Positions 36,199-45,339 of a DNA stretch of 64,000 nt are shown here, piece by piece; within the stretch, counting starts at the first letter, position 1; every line of letters begins with the position of its first letter. This DNA is from Singulisphaera sp. GP187 (GTDB lineage: Bacteria > Planctomycetota > Planctomycetia > Gemmatales > Gemmataceae): the NCBI GenBank assembly GCA_945868575.1, contig CAMBMH010000001.1, positions 22,598-86,597 on the forward strand, read 5' to 3'. The notes below the pieces were generated by a model that was not told where the DNA came from, made no database searches, and saw only the letters and a list, made by a program, of their open reading frames with translations. The translations under genes were made by a program, and so were the position numbers.

Positions 36199-37548
36199 AT
36201 GGGCATCCCAACTTTAAATGATGCCCCCTGGCAGGAAACACTTAAAATTAGCGAAACAACCTCATTATCCTGGGAAAACTTTATTGGTGATCAACTGGAC
36301 CACATTCGGTCCAAGGAACCTTTTCTGCAAGCCTGGGCGCACCTCGATGCGGAGGGGGCCCTCCTTCGAGCCCGCCAAATCGACCACATTCCAACCCAAA
36401 ATGGTTTCCCCCTTTTGGGCATGCCGATTGGAATCAAGGACATCTTTGACTTGAAGGGTTTTCCCACCCGGGCAGGAATTGATGCCTGGACAGACTTGCC
36501 TGCCTTGGCCGATGCCCCGTTGGTTGCCCGCCTGAAACAAGCCGGGGCAATTGTTTTAGGCAAGACGGTAACAACGCCTTTGGCTTGTTTCGATCCACCT
36601 CCCACACGCAACCCATGGAACACCAGCCACACACCCGGCGGATCCAGTTCCGGATCCGCAGTTGCCCTTGCCGCATCTCAGGTTGCTGGGGCACTGGGAA
36701 GCCAAACTGGGGGTTCCCTGTGCCGACCCGCATCCTATTGCGGGGTTTGTGCCATGAAGCCTACCTTTGGCCTTTTGCCAACGGGTGGAATGTTACCTGT
36801 CTGCACGGAACTTGACCACCCTGGCCCGATGGCCCGAAACCTGGAGGATTTGTCGCTACTTTTTGAGGTCTTAACCGGACAAACCCGGAACCACCAAAAC
36901 AATAAACGACCAGCTCCCAAGAATTGCGATTTTCAAAATGGCTCCGAACCAACTTTGAAGCTGGGAATCCCTTTGGGAATATTTGTTACCGAGACTGCTG
37001 GTCCGCTTCGGGACTTTTTCCTTTGCCATATCCGGCGGCTTGGGCTAACGGGGATTCTATTCGAGGATGTGGAGCTTCCACCAGACTTTGCCTCGCTGTT
37101 TATGGCCCATTACACACTCATGGCCCGGGGAGCATTTCTCACCCATAAAGACCGATTCGAAAAAGAACCGCATATGTTTCCGCCAAAGGTATCCGGGTTG
37201 ATTTTGGATGGGGAAAAACTTCACTCCAAGGAAATTGATGAGGCTCGTTTGATCGCTTTTCGGCTAATGCAAAAACTGATCCGCCTGATTGACCAACAGG
37301 ATGCCTGGATCCTTCCGGGCTTCCATGAGTTTCCCCCCGGAACGGAATCAACTGGGGTACCCAGGTTTCACGCCCCCTGGAGCTTTCTTGGCTGGCCTGA
37401 AATCTCGTTTGGGGTAGAAGTTGCAACCAATGGACTTCCACTTGCACTTCAAGTGGTGGGGCGCCCACACGGCGATTCGGCACTCTTGAAAATTGCCCGA
37501 AGGCTCTCCCAAATCCTGGGTCGGCCAAAACTACCACCAAATATTTAA
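36199..37548 (+). CDS. Amidase-signature family protein
   Basis: 449 aa, amidase signature (AS) fold with the Ser-cisSer-Lys triad. The Lys is in MPIGIKDIFDLKG, the Gly/Ser loop is TPGGSSSGSAVALAA, and the nucleophile Ser is in LGSQTGGSLCRPAS. AS enzymes hydrolyse amides, nitrile-derived amides or act in GatA; this one lacks GatA neighbours (gatB, gatC), so it is probably a metabolic amidase. Substrate unknown. It ends immediately before the convergent ribD stop at 37549. Confidence 0.9.
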   Translation: MGIPTLNDAPWQETLKISETTSLSWENFIGDQLDHIRSKEPFLQAWAHLDAEGALLRARQIDHIPTQNGFPLLGMPIGIKDIFDLKGFPTRAGIDAWTDLPALADAPLVARLKQAGAIVLGKTVTTPLACFDPPPTRNPWNTSHTPGGSSSGSAVALAASQVAGALGSQTGGSLCRPASYCGVCAMKPTFGLLPTGGMLPVCTELDHPGPMARNLEDLSLLFEVLTGQTRNHQNNKRPAPKNCDFQNGSEPTLKLGIPLGIFVTETAGPLRDFFLCHIRRLGLTGILFEDVELPPDFASLFMAHYTLMARGAFLTHKDRFEKEPHMFPPKVSGLILDGEKLHSKEIDEARLIAFRLMQKLIRLIDQQDAWILPGFHEFPPGTESTGVPRFHAPWSFLGWPEISFGVEVATNGLPLALQVVGRPHGDSALLKIARRLSQILGRPKLPPNI

Positions 37549-38787
37549 CTAAGGTTCAACAAGGTAACGGAGTCGGATGTCAGGCCCGCATATTTGGCCT
37601 TCCATAAGCCGGAGCATCCGGGCATAGAGCATCTTTGTGATTCCAGGGTCCCCCACTGGGCCCGGGGCGGCCAATCCCCCCAAAATTTTTGGCGCTACGA
37701 ACAAGTGGACCTCGTTGACCAATCCCACGGCAAAAGCAGATCCAAGGATGCCACCCCCGCCCTCTATTAGGATTTCCGTCCAACCCCTACTTTGGGCAAT
37801 TTCAACAAGCACATTGAGTCCGTCTTCCGCCTCAACAACCTCGACCCCTTTTGAACGCCAACCCTGCTTCCAATGTTTGGGTGCCTTGGGATTTGTAATC
37901 AAAATGACCTGGCCTTCGAGCACCGATTGCGCCAGGTTGCAAGAAGAAGGGGTCCGCCCCTTACGATCCAAAAGGATCCTTACTGGGGTGCGATTACCCC
38001 AGGGACGCGGATTGAGCATGGGATCATCCGCCAAAACGGTACCGCTCCCAACCACAATTGCATCCATGCCTCCGCGAAGTCGATGAACCCAGGCCCTGCT
38101 CTCAACCCCGGAAATCCACCTGGAATCGCCTGATATTGACGCGATTTTTCCATCGGCGGACATGGCCCATTTGGCATGGACCCAAGGACGGCCTGTCTTC
38201 ATTCGCCAGGCAAAAGGACGAATCAGGTCCAGGCAGGTCTCTTCCTCCACCCCAAGGGACACCTCAACACCCGCATTTTTCAATAGGTCGATCCCTTTCC
38301 CCGCAACAAGGGGATTAGGATCCAATGTGCCTATTACCACCCGGGAAACCCCTGCATCAACAAGAGCCTGGGCGCAGGGGCCCGTCCGCCCCTTGTGAGA
38401 ACAGGGTTCCAGGGTGACATATGCAGTGGTGCCCCTGAGTGCTCCCTCCAAGCCTTTCAGGGCCACCTTCTCGGCGTGGGAGGAACCAACCCCGTTGTGA
38501 TACCCTTCGCTTATCCATTGGCTATTGCGAACCAAAACCGCCCCAACCATGGGATTGGGAGCGGCCCTTCCCCAACCTTTTTTTGCAAGCGCCACGGCAT
38601 GAAGCATCCAGGAACTGTCCACACCCTGCTGATCGGGTGAAAATCCATTCGGTTTTTGGTAGTTCAAATCGGCCAAGGGGCCCCCTTGGAAAAAATGGGG
38701 TGAGGCCTTTTGGGAAGACCGTGCAGGTTGGGATATTAAAGCCGCTTCCCATAAGATTATCAGTTCAAAACGAGGGAGACCCCTCAT
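37549..38787 (-). CDS. ribD: Riboflavin biosynthesis deaminase/reductase RibD
   Basis: 412 aa frame. It performs deamination and reduction of the pyrimidine intermediate in riboflavin synthesis. Deaminase: SPNPMVG-like APNPMVGAVLV near residue 76, SHAEKVAL and the zinc box EPCSHKGRTGPC. Reductase: VHAKWAMSADGKIAS, SRWISG and LIEGGGGILGSAF. The first 50-60 residues do not resemble RibD, and a start at 38787 would leave only 14 nt to the divergent asd start; real initiation is probably lower, near TTG 38667 or GTG 38622. The end and the function are certain; the start is not. Confidence 0.9.
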   Translation of the reverse strand: MRGLPRFELIILWEAALISQPARSSQKASPHFFQGGPLADLNYQKPNGFSPDQQGVDSSWMLHAVALAKKGWGRAAPNPMVGAVLVRNSQWISEGYHNGVGSSHAEKVALKGLEGALRGTTAYVTLEPCSHKGRTGPCAQALVDAGVSRVVIGTLDPNPLVAGKGIDLLKNAGVEVSLGVEEETCLDLIRPFAWRMKTGRPWVHAKWAMSADGKIASISGDSRWISGVESRAWVHRLRGGMDAIVVGSGTVLADDPMLNPRPWGNRTPVRILLDRKGRTPSSCNLAQSVLEGQVILITNPKAPKHWKQGWRSKGVEVVEAEDGLNVLVEIAQSRGWTEILIEGGGGILGSAFAVGLVNEVHLFVAPKILGGLAAPGPVGDPGITKMLYARMLRLMEGQICGPDIRLRYLVEP

Positions 38788-38801
38788 AAGGAGCGTGGAT
38801 C

Positions 38802-39827
38802 GTGGTGAAGGTGGCGGTTGTGGGTGCGACCGGGGCGGTCGGCGAAGTCATGCGTCAGGTGCTGGACGAGCACAAGTTCCCCTATTCGGAAATCCGGTTC
38901 CTCGCATCCGAAAAAAGCGTCGGCAAATCCCTTTCCTTCCAGGGAAAAACTTATCAAATTCTCCCTATCGCTCCCGAGTCTTTCGAGGGGATCGATGTAG
39001 TTCTTTCCAGCACTCCCTCTTCGGTCAGTCTTGTTTCAAGTCCCATGGCTGCGGCCAAAGGGGCAATCGTTGTGGATAATTCGAGTGCCTGGCGAATGGA
39101 TCCGGAGGTTCCGCTGGTGGTTCCCGAGGTGAATCCCCACCACCTCGATTCCATACCCAAAGGGATTGTGGCCAATCCCAACTGCAGCACCATCCAGATG
39201 CTTGTGGCACTCAAACCACTACACGATGCCGCCACCATCAAGCGGGTTATCGTTTCCACTTATCAGGCCTCCTCGGGCAAAGGAGCAAAGGGTCTCGAAG
39301 ACCTTGATGGCCAGGTTGAAGCCATTGGCCGTGGGATTGCCGTTCCTGATGCCAAGGCCCACATCGCCCGCCTCGCCGGAAATGTCCTTGCCCATGACTG
39401 GAAACTCGCGGAAGAAGGCTACTCCGAGGAGGAGTGGAAAATGGTCCGGGAAACCCAAAAGATTTTGGGTGTGCCTGACCTCCCTGTCTGCCCCACAACA
39501 GTTCGGGTTCCGGTCCGGACCGGCCACTCGGAATCGGTGAATGTGGAACTGGTTCATCCTTTAAGCCCGGAAAAGGCCAAGGAAATCCTTCGCAACGCAC
39601 CCGGAATCATACTTTCCGATGAGCTCAAAGGAGACATTACCCCCCAGCCTCTTATGTGCGAAGGTCGCGATGAGGTTTTTGTTGGAAGGGTTCGGCGCGA
39701 TCCGACTGTTGCCCACGGTTTAACACTTTGGGTGGTAGCGGACAATCTTCGAAAGGGTGCGGCCACCAACGCGGTGCAAATCGCCGAAACCCTGCTCAAG
39801 CGCGGTATAATCCCAATTAAGCGCTAA
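38802..39827 (+). CDS. asd: Aspartate-semialdehyde dehydrogenase
   Basis: 341 aa from the GTG at 38802, which has GGAG 8 nt upstream. It makes aspartate semialdehyde, the branch point to lysine/diaminopimelate, threonine and methionine. NADP motif VAVVGATGAVGE, SSAWRMDPEVPLVVPEVN, active-site Cys in ANPNCSTIQML near residue 127, and catalytic His/Arg in VRVPVRTGHSESV. It begins a rightward group with truA and aroA. Confidence 0.97.
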   Translation: MVKVAVVGATGAVGEVMRQVLDEHKFPYSEIRFLASEKSVGKSLSFQGKTYQILPIAPESFEGIDVVLSSTPSSVSLVSSPMAAAKGAIVVDNSSAWRMDPEVPLVVPEVNPHHLDSIPKGIVANPNCSTIQMLVALKPLHDAATIKRVIVSTYQASSGKGAKGLEDLDGQVEAIGRGIAVPDAKAHIARLAGNVLAHDWKLAEEGYSEEEWKMVRETQKILGVPDLPVCPTTVRVPVRTGHSESVNVELVHPLSPEKAKEILRNAPGIILSDELKGDITPQPLMCEGRDEVFVGRVRRDPTVAHGLTLWVVADNLRKGAATNAVQIAETLLKRGIIPIKR

Positions 39828-39846
39828 GGCCTCGCTCGGGGCATTC

Positions 39847-40593
39847 ATGTATACGCGGGCAATCAAGTTCACGATCCAGTACGACGGAACCGATTTTGCG
39901 GGCTGGCAATGCCAGGAAGGCCACAGAACGGTCCAGCAGGTGATGCGCGAAGCCATCGCCCACCTGGGAGACCCGCGTGCCACACTCCTTGCGAGTGGCA
40001 GAACTGACGCGGGCGTCCATGCCCTTGGGCAGGTGGTTGGCTACCGGTGCAATCTTTCCCATGAATTGGACACCATTCACAAAGCGGTCAACTACTATTT
40101 GCCTCCGGATGTACGAATCCTGAAAACCGAAGAGGCGCCTCTGGAATTCCGGGCGACCAGCGATGCAATTGGCAAGCTCTACCGATATGTGATACATAAC
40201 GCAAGCTACATGGATGTAATAGGCAGACGCTACAGTGCGTGGGTCAAAGACAAGCTTGATCATGAACTCCTTCGGGAGGCGACACTTCCGATTTTGGGGA
40301 CCCATGATTTTGCCTGCTTTGAATCCGAGGGACCCAACCGGGCATCCAGCGTCCGGACAATGAAGCGCCTTGAGGTATTCCATGAGGGCCCCTGGATCAA
40401 AATTGAGCTTGAGGCGGATGGATTTCTTTACAACATGGCAAGAGCCATAGTTGGAACCATGGTGAAGGTTGCCCGAAGGAAAATGCCGCTTTTGCAAGTG
40501 TCGCAGGCAATCGAAACCAAAGACAGGGAATTGGCGGGGCCCACCATGCCTGCCCATGGTTTATTTTTAGTGAGGGTCGATTACCCGACATGA
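39847..40593 (+). CDS. truA: tRNA pseudouridine synthase A
   Basis: 248 aa, standard size. It isomerises uridine to pseudouridine at positions 38-40 of the tRNA anticodon arm. The catalytic Asp is in ASGRTDAGVHALGQV near residue 57; N-terminal KFTIQYDGTDFAGWQ and the later LYRYVIHN and FLYNMARAIVGTMV are typical. It lies 19 nt after asd and overlaps aroA by 4 nt. Confidence 0.97.
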   Translation: MYTRAIKFTIQYDGTDFAGWQCQEGHRTVQQVMREAIAHLGDPRATLLASGRTDAGVHALGQVVGYRCNLSHELDTIHKAVNYYLPPDVRILKTEEAPLEFRATSDAIGKLYRYVIHNASYMDVIGRRYSAWVKDKLDHELLREATLPILGTHDFACFESEGPNRASSVRTMKRLEVFHEGPWIKIELEADGFLYNMARAIVGTMVKVARRKMPLLQVSQAIETKDRELAGPTMPAHGLFLVRVDYPT

Positions 40594-41912
40594 GCCGTAA
40601 CTACCCAAAAAACATCGAAATCATCCCCGTTTCGGAACCTGTCACAGGTATCGCGAAGGTTCCCGGCTCGAAGAGCATAGGCAACCGGGCCCTGGTCCTT
40701 GCCGCATTGGGTACGGACCAGGGGCCATGCACCCTGACCGGGCTTCTTGATTCCGAAGACACCCGGGTCATGGTTGACAGCCTCCAAAGGCTCGGTTTTG
40801 AGGTTTTGGTTGACTGGGAAGCATGTTCTGCAACCCTTTCGCGCCCAAAGGATTCGGATTTTTCCCGGATCATTCCCGCGGAAAAAGCGGACCTCTTTGT
40901 GCAAAACTCGGGCACAACAATGCGGTTTGTCACCGCCATGTGCGCCTTGGGTCATGGGGCTTACAGGCTGGATGGCAATGCCCGAATGCGTGAAAGGCCA
41001 ATTGCCGACCTTTTGGACGCTTTGCGGGGACTTGGAATTGAAGCGAATGGCACGCAACCCAACGATTATCCCCCTCTGGAAATCTCCAGCCGGGGAATGC
41101 CCGGCGGCAAGGTTTCCATGCGCGCCAATACCTCGAGCCAATTTCTCAGCGGTTTGCTTTTGTCCGCTCCCCGATCGCTTTCACCTCTTGAGATCACCCT
41201 CGAAGGGACCATGGTCTCCGAACCCTATGTGGAAATGACCGTGAGGATGCTCCGTGAATGGGGCTATCAGATAGAAAAAACCAATAGCTATTGGCATATT
41301 CCCGCTCCCCAAAAGACACAACTCTCCCAATACGCTATCGAACCCGATGCCTCCGCCGCGAGCTATTTTTGGGCCGCTGCCGCCCTCACCGGGGGCGACA
41401 TCACCATCCCAGGCCTGGGTTTTGATTCCCTCCAGGGGGATGTCCAATTTGTCCGGGCCCTGGAACAGATGGGCGCAAGAATCAATGAAACCCCAAATGG
41501 TATCCGTGTGCAGGGCAAATCCCTTAATGGCATCGAGATAGATATGAATTCAATAAGCGACACGGTGATGACCCTCGGGGTTGTCGCTTGTTTCGCCCAG
41601 GGGCCCACTACCATTCGCAATGTCGGGCATATTCGCCATAAGGAAACCGACAGGATTAGCGCCCTTGCCAATGAACTCGGAAAAATTGGCGCTCATGTGA
41701 CAACCACCGAGGAGGGTCTGGTGATCACTCCTCCCTGCCCCGGACAAGCCCTCCATGGCGCGCGAATCCACACCTATGATGATCACCGGATGGCGATGAG
41801 TCTTTCCCTAGCGGGGCTATTAATCCCGGGAATTGTGATTGAGGATCCGGGTTGTGTCCGCAAGACCTATCCGGGCTTTTTTGAAGATCTCGAAAAACTT
41901 AGAAAGGCCTAA
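40590..41912 (+). CDS. aroA: 3-phosphoshikimate 1-carboxyvinyltransferase (EPSP synthase)
   Basis: 440 aa. It condenses shikimate-3-phosphate with phosphoenolpyruvate. Landmarks are KVPGSKSIGNRALVLAALG (phosphate-binding Lys/Ser), NSGTTMRFVTAM, MRERPIADLLDALR and the end motif DDHRMAMSLSLAGL. Start ATG overlaps the truA stop (ATGA), giving an asd-truA-aroA operon. The N-terminal ten residues before the core are short, so the start is firm. Confidence 0.97.
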   Translation: MSRNYPKNIEIIPVSEPVTGIAKVPGSKSIGNRALVLAALGTDQGPCTLTGLLDSEDTRVMVDSLQRLGFEVLVDWEACSATLSRPKDSDFSRIIPAEKADLFVQNSGTTMRFVTAMCALGHGAYRLDGNARMRERPIADLLDALRGLGIEANGTQPNDYPPLEISSRGMPGGKVSMRANTSSQFLSGLLLSAPRSLSPLEITLEGTMVSEPYVEMTVRMLREWGYQIEKTNSYWHIPAPQKTQLSQYAIEPDASAASYFWAAAALTGGDITIPGLGFDSLQGDVQFVRALEQMGARINETPNGIRVQGKSLNGIEIDMNSISDTVMTLGVVACFAQGPTTIRNVGHIRHKETDRISALANELGKIGAHVTTTEEGLVITPPCPGQALHGARIHTYDDHRMAMSLSLAGLLIPGIVIEDPGCVRKTYPGFFEDLEKLRKA

Positions 41913-42035
41913 CAAGAACAAACATCAAGCCGCGGGGTCAGTGCTTTGTTCGGCGATAAGATAGGATCTCAGGTTGGGGTCCCCAAAAAAGATGCCCAAC
42001 CAAATATTCAGGGAAATCACGGAAGAAACCAAGCC

Positions 42036-43091
42036 ATGGCCAATCGGCTGGACAGTCTGACTCCCAAATCCATCCTTGTGGTAAAACCCTCGGCACTTGG
42101 GGATATTTGCCACAGTCTTCCCGTTCTCGATTTTCTGCATGCCAAATTTCCGCAAGCCAAGATTACCTGGGTGGTTGTCAAGCCATTTGCGCCGTTACTC
42201 GAAAAACACCCGGCTATCAACGAGCTTGTCCTTTTTGAGCGCTCCGCAGGAAAAAAAGGCGTTTGGGCCCTCGCTTCCTCAATGATGTCCCTGGTTCGTG
42301 ATTTGCGCCGAATCCGGGCGGATTTGGCGATCGATCTCCAGGGGCTATTGCGTTCCGCTTTGATGACCCGGGCAAGTGGGGCTCCCGTCCGGATTGGATT
42401 GGGGGATTCCCGCGAAGGCTCCCGGTGGAATTACACCCACCGTGTAACGATCCCCGCGAGTGCCGTTCATGCGGTGGATCGTTATTGGCAGGTGGCCCGC
42501 GCTTTGGGCGCCCCTGAAACATGTGGCCCCATGCAGCTTCCCATTCCTGCAGAGGACAGGGATCAAGCCCTCAAACTTATCTCCCACCTTCCCCGTCCCT
42601 GGGTCATTTTGGGACCAGGCTCGCGGTGGCTGACCAAACGCTGGCTCCCCGCGCATTTTGCCGAAATCGGCAATCGACTTCGGGACAAAATTACAGCCTC
42701 AATCATCCTGGTGGGAAGCCCCGACGAGGCAAATCTTTCCAAGGAGGTCAATCAAACCCTTAACGGCCATACACTCGACCTTACAGGGAAAACAACCATT
42801 GGGGTGCTTGCCGGCCTCCTTTCCTTTGCTGATCTGGTTGTGGCAAATGACACTGGCCCTCTTCATTTGGCCGTGGCTGCAGGCGCAAAGGTGGTTTCGC
42901 CTTTTACATGCACGAGTGTGGCCAAAACCGGTCCCTATGGGCAATTGAATCATGCGGTGGCCACAACAGTCGATTGCCGGGAAAGCTTTTTGCGGGAATG
43001 TAACTCCATGAAATGCATGGCGGAACTTGTTCCCGACCGTCTTTGGCCCATTATTTACTCTCAATTAGAAGGGTTCCAAAAATGCGACTGA
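42036..43091 (+). CDS. Family 9 glycosyltransferase (heptosyltransferase-like)
   Basis: About 351 aa from ATG 42036. The upstream TTG at 41946 would add 30 poor residues; the family N-terminus is ILVVKPSALGDICHSLPVL. GT-B fold: the donor-side motif is VVANDTGPLHLAVAAGAKVV near residue 270. Members add heptose or related sugars to lipopolysaccharide core. The acceptor is unknown. Its 3' end overlaps maf by 10 nt. Confidence 0.88.
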   Translation: MANRLDSLTPKSILVVKPSALGDICHSLPVLDFLHAKFPQAKITWVVVKPFAPLLEKHPAINELVLFERSAGKKGVWALASSMMSLVRDLRRIRADLAIDLQGLLRSALMTRASGAPVRIGLGDSREGSRWNYTHRVTIPASAVHAVDRYWQVARALGAPETCGPMQLPIPAEDRDQALKLISHLPRPWVILGPGSRWLTKRWLPAHFAEIGNRLRDKITASIILVGSPDEANLSKEVNQTLNGHTLDLTGKTTIGVLAGLLSFADLVVANDTGPLHLAVAAGAKVVSPFTCTSVAKTGPYGQLNHAVATTVDCRESFLRECNSMKCMAELVPDRLWPIIYSQLEGFQKCD

Positions 43092-43645
43092 TTTTGGCGA
43101 GCGCGTCCCGTGGCCGGAAAATGCTCATGGAGGAATGGGGAGTCCCTTTTGAAGTCCTTGTCTCCGATGTGGAAGAACCAATCGATGGCTATGACAATCC
43201 TCGAACATTCGTTCAGGAAGTTGCCTTTTCCAAGGCAAAGGCTGTCGCGGAGCGGATTTCGGATGGGATCATTGTGGCGGCGGATACCATTGGCTGGATG
43301 GACGGAAAACCGCTTCTAAAGCCCGATAACCGGGATCACGCCTTTTCCATGATTCTCTCAATGCAAGGCCATACGCATGAGCTTTGGACGGGAATGGTCG
43401 TTTGGGAAAAACCTTCCGACCACATCGTCATGGTGCAGGAAAGGAGTCTGGTACGAATGGCTCCCCTTACCAACGAGGAAATCAACAACTACCTGGATAC
43501 GCGGATCTGGCAGGGTTGTAGCGGATCCTATGCAGTTCAAAGACCCACGGATCCCCTTATGGAGGTGATCTCCGGGACGATTGAAAATGTGATTGGGCTA
43601 CCGATTCAAACACTTCAAGCACTGCTCAAGCCCCACGGTTTTTGA
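43082..43645 (+). CDS. Maf-like nucleotide pyrophosphatase
   Basis: 187 aa from ATG 43082, inside the 3' end of the glycosyltransferase gene, with AAGGG upstream. Maf proteins hydrolyse non-canonical or ordinary NTPs (dTTP, UTP, modified bases) for housecleaning and cell-division control. Present are LILASASRGRKMLMEEWG, SDVEEPIDGY, AADTIGWMDGKPLLKP, and WQGCSGSYAVQ. The Arg-Arg of the usual SASPRR reads SRGRK here, a small departure. I place it in the Maf family without subtype. Confidence 0.9.
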   Translation: MRLILASASRGRKMLMEEWGVPFEVLVSDVEEPIDGYDNPRTFVQEVAFSKAKAVAERISDGIIVAADTIGWMDGKPLLKPDNRDHAFSMILSMQGHTHELWTGMVVWEKPSDHIVMVQERSLVRMAPLTNEEINNYLDTRIWQGCSGSYAVQRPTDPLMEVISGTIENVIGLPIQTLQALLKPHGF

Positions 43646-43795
43646 TCCTCCATCTTTGTGCCCTCCATTCGCCAATTGGAATTCCTTACAACCGTCAAAA
43701 CCGAAGTTCCTCTGATGGGGAAAAATGTTTTTTAAAAATTGGAATCAAGTTTGGAACCGGTTTGTATGACAGACTCCCCTGAGGGGGACTTAATC

Positions 43796-44233
43796 ATGGA
43801 CCGTGCATTTCGCGACAAAATTGGACCGATGGCTTTCCGGTTGGCACTGGGGCTTGTTTGCCTGATTCATGGATTTTCCAAAATCCGGATTGGTGGGGGG
43901 ACGGGCTGGAATCCCGCTCTTGCGACACATTGGCAGATGGCAATCTCCTGGGGGGAGCTGGTTTGTGGCATTCTGGTCATTATTGGTATGCAATGCAGGC
44001 CAGCTGCTGCTGGTCTTTTCCTAATCCTCCTTTCTGAATCTGTACTTCAGTACCAATGGGACCTTTGGAAACTGCCCCTTCGCGAATGGGAAACAACGCT
44101 TGTCTTCCTTTTGATGGCTTTGGGTGTGGCCTCGATTGGGGGAGGCGAATGGATCATCGATTTGCGGCTTGGTGGGAGCGGCACGAAATCAAGTCGAAAA
44201 CAAAGCCCAGCTCTTCAACCTGTATTGAAATAA
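43796..44233 (+). CDS. DoxX family membrane protein
   Basis: 145 aa from ATG 43796, with GAGGGGG 8 nt upstream; longer frames to 43739 lack a start signal. Four membrane helices: AFRLALGLVCLIHGFSKI, AISWGELVCGILVIIGM, AAGLFLILLSESVL and TTLVFLLMALGVASIGGG. HGFSKI and the Gly-rich turn fit DoxX/DoxD-like proteins, which have varied roles such as quinone-linked redox or sulfur oxidation. Function cannot be specified. It stands alone with a terminator after it. Confidence 0.82.
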   Translation: MDRAFRDKIGPMAFRLALGLVCLIHGFSKIRIGGGTGWNPALATHWQMAISWGELVCGILVIIGMQCRPAAAGLFLILLSESVLQYQWDLWKLPLREWETTLVFLLMALGVASIGGGEWIIDLRLGGSGTKSSRKQSPALQPVLK

Positions 44234-44249
44234 TAGTGGGTGAAAACGC

Positions 44250-44288
44250 AAAAGGGGCATGAAACCTTAGGTTTTGATAGCCCTTTTT
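44250..44288. terminator. Bidirectional terminator
   Basis: AAAAGGGGC (44250-44258) pairs with GCCCTTTTT (44280-44288), with an inner AAACC/GGTTT stem. T-rich sequence follows on both strands, serving the DoxX gene and the leftward zinc-ribbon gene. Confidence 0.78.
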
Positions 44289-44308
44289 GGTTTAAGTTAA
44301 AAATAATT

Positions 44309-44557
44309 CTACTTTAAATTCCCGGAATCTGTTTCCTGTTCAGAAGAGGGAAGGTGAATTTCCCCGGAGCCCCGGTTTCGACTTTTTCCTTTCAAACCCG
44401 GGTCGCGTTTTTTCCCTGCTTTCCATGAATAAAAACGGTGGTAGCAGCTATCACAGCGGTTGGGAAATCCCACTGGTATAAACAGGAGATCACCTAAACT
44501 AAAACGAGATTGATAAATATCTGTTCCCATGCAACTTGGGCACCGAAGCTTCGGCAT
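44309..44557 (-). CDS. Small zinc-ribbon protein
   Basis: 82 aa from ATG 44557. Two CXXC knuckles (LRCPSCMGTD at residues 4-10 and NRCDSCYHRF near 34) form a zinc ribbon. The C-terminal half is basic and polar (GKKRDPGLKGKSRNRGSG), likely disordered. It is downstream of coaD on the same strand, 115 nt away. Ribbon proteins of this size often bind nucleic acid or another protein; nothing more can be said. Confidence 0.72.
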   Translation of the reverse strand: MPKLRCPSCMGTDIYQSRFSLGDLLFIPVGFPNRCDSCYHRFYSWKAGKKRDPGLKGKSRNRGSGEIHLPSSEQETDSGNLK

Positions 44558-44672
44558 GACGAGCATTCCATTTGGGCGGAATCCAAGATGAATAAGGGCT
44601 TAAAATTAGAATAAGAACTCCCGACTAAACTTCCCGACAATTCTTTCACAAAATTTGGTTAATTTCCAAATC

Positions 44673-45179
44673 CTAATCCGGCTGAACTGTGTATCTTTTG
44701 CGAACCAGTTCTACGGCCCCCTTGGGAAGAAATTTGCCCATTTCCCCACCAAAGGATGCGATCTGGCGAAGCAAAGAACTGCTCAGGTGCGAGTAGGTAT
44801 CCTTGGCCATAAGAAAAACCGTTTCAATATCAGGATCCAAAGTCATATTCGCCAGCGACATAGTAAACTCGTATTCCATATCCGAGGTTGTTCGCAAACC
44901 CCTAAGCATCACCGAAGATCCGGCCTCACGAACAAATCGAACCGCCAGACCACGAAACGGTTTGACCTCCACCCTTTCGTGTTCGGGAATTTCCTGTCGA
45001 ACAACTTCCTGAATCACCGATACACGATCTTCCAGACTTAAAAGGGGTTTCTTGTCAATGTTGATCCCGACACCCACCAAAATACGATCAAAGGCCTTTA
45101 GTCCGCGGGTAATTATGTCCAAATGGCCCAAATGGATCGGGTCAAAGGTGCCAGGATAGACTGCCAAACGACGGTTCAT
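44673..45179 (-). CDS. coaD: Phosphopantetheine adenylyltransferase
   Basis: 168 aa from ATG 45179, with GAGGTG just upstream; 45242 would add 21 atypical residues. It transfers AMP to 4'-phosphopantetheine in coenzyme A synthesis. Key motifs are VYPGTFDPIHLGHLDIITRG (with the TXGH-type HLGH at 14-17 from the start), LRGLRTTSDMEYEF, and FLMAKDTYSHLSSSLLRQI. Same pathway as panC. Confidence 0.97.
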   Translation of the reverse strand: MNRRLAVYPGTFDPIHLGHLDIITRGLKAFDRILVGVGINIDKKPLLSLEDRVSVIQEVVRQEIPEHERVEVKPFRGLAVRFVREAGSSVMLRGLRTTSDMEYEFTMSLANMTLDPDIETVFLMAKDTYSHLSSSLLRQIASFGGEMGKFLPKGAVELVRKRYTVQPD

Positions 45180-45339
45180 CGGGTTCACCTCAAAGGCAAT
45201 ATCCTCACCAAGGACTTTTCCATGCCTTGGGAGGTTGGCCAAGGATCATTATCATCCACCCTAGGCCTCGGGTACACCGATTTTCTTGGGATTTCTCAAG
45301 GTGGCATCAAACCCGACCCTTCCAAAGAGAATTTGCCCC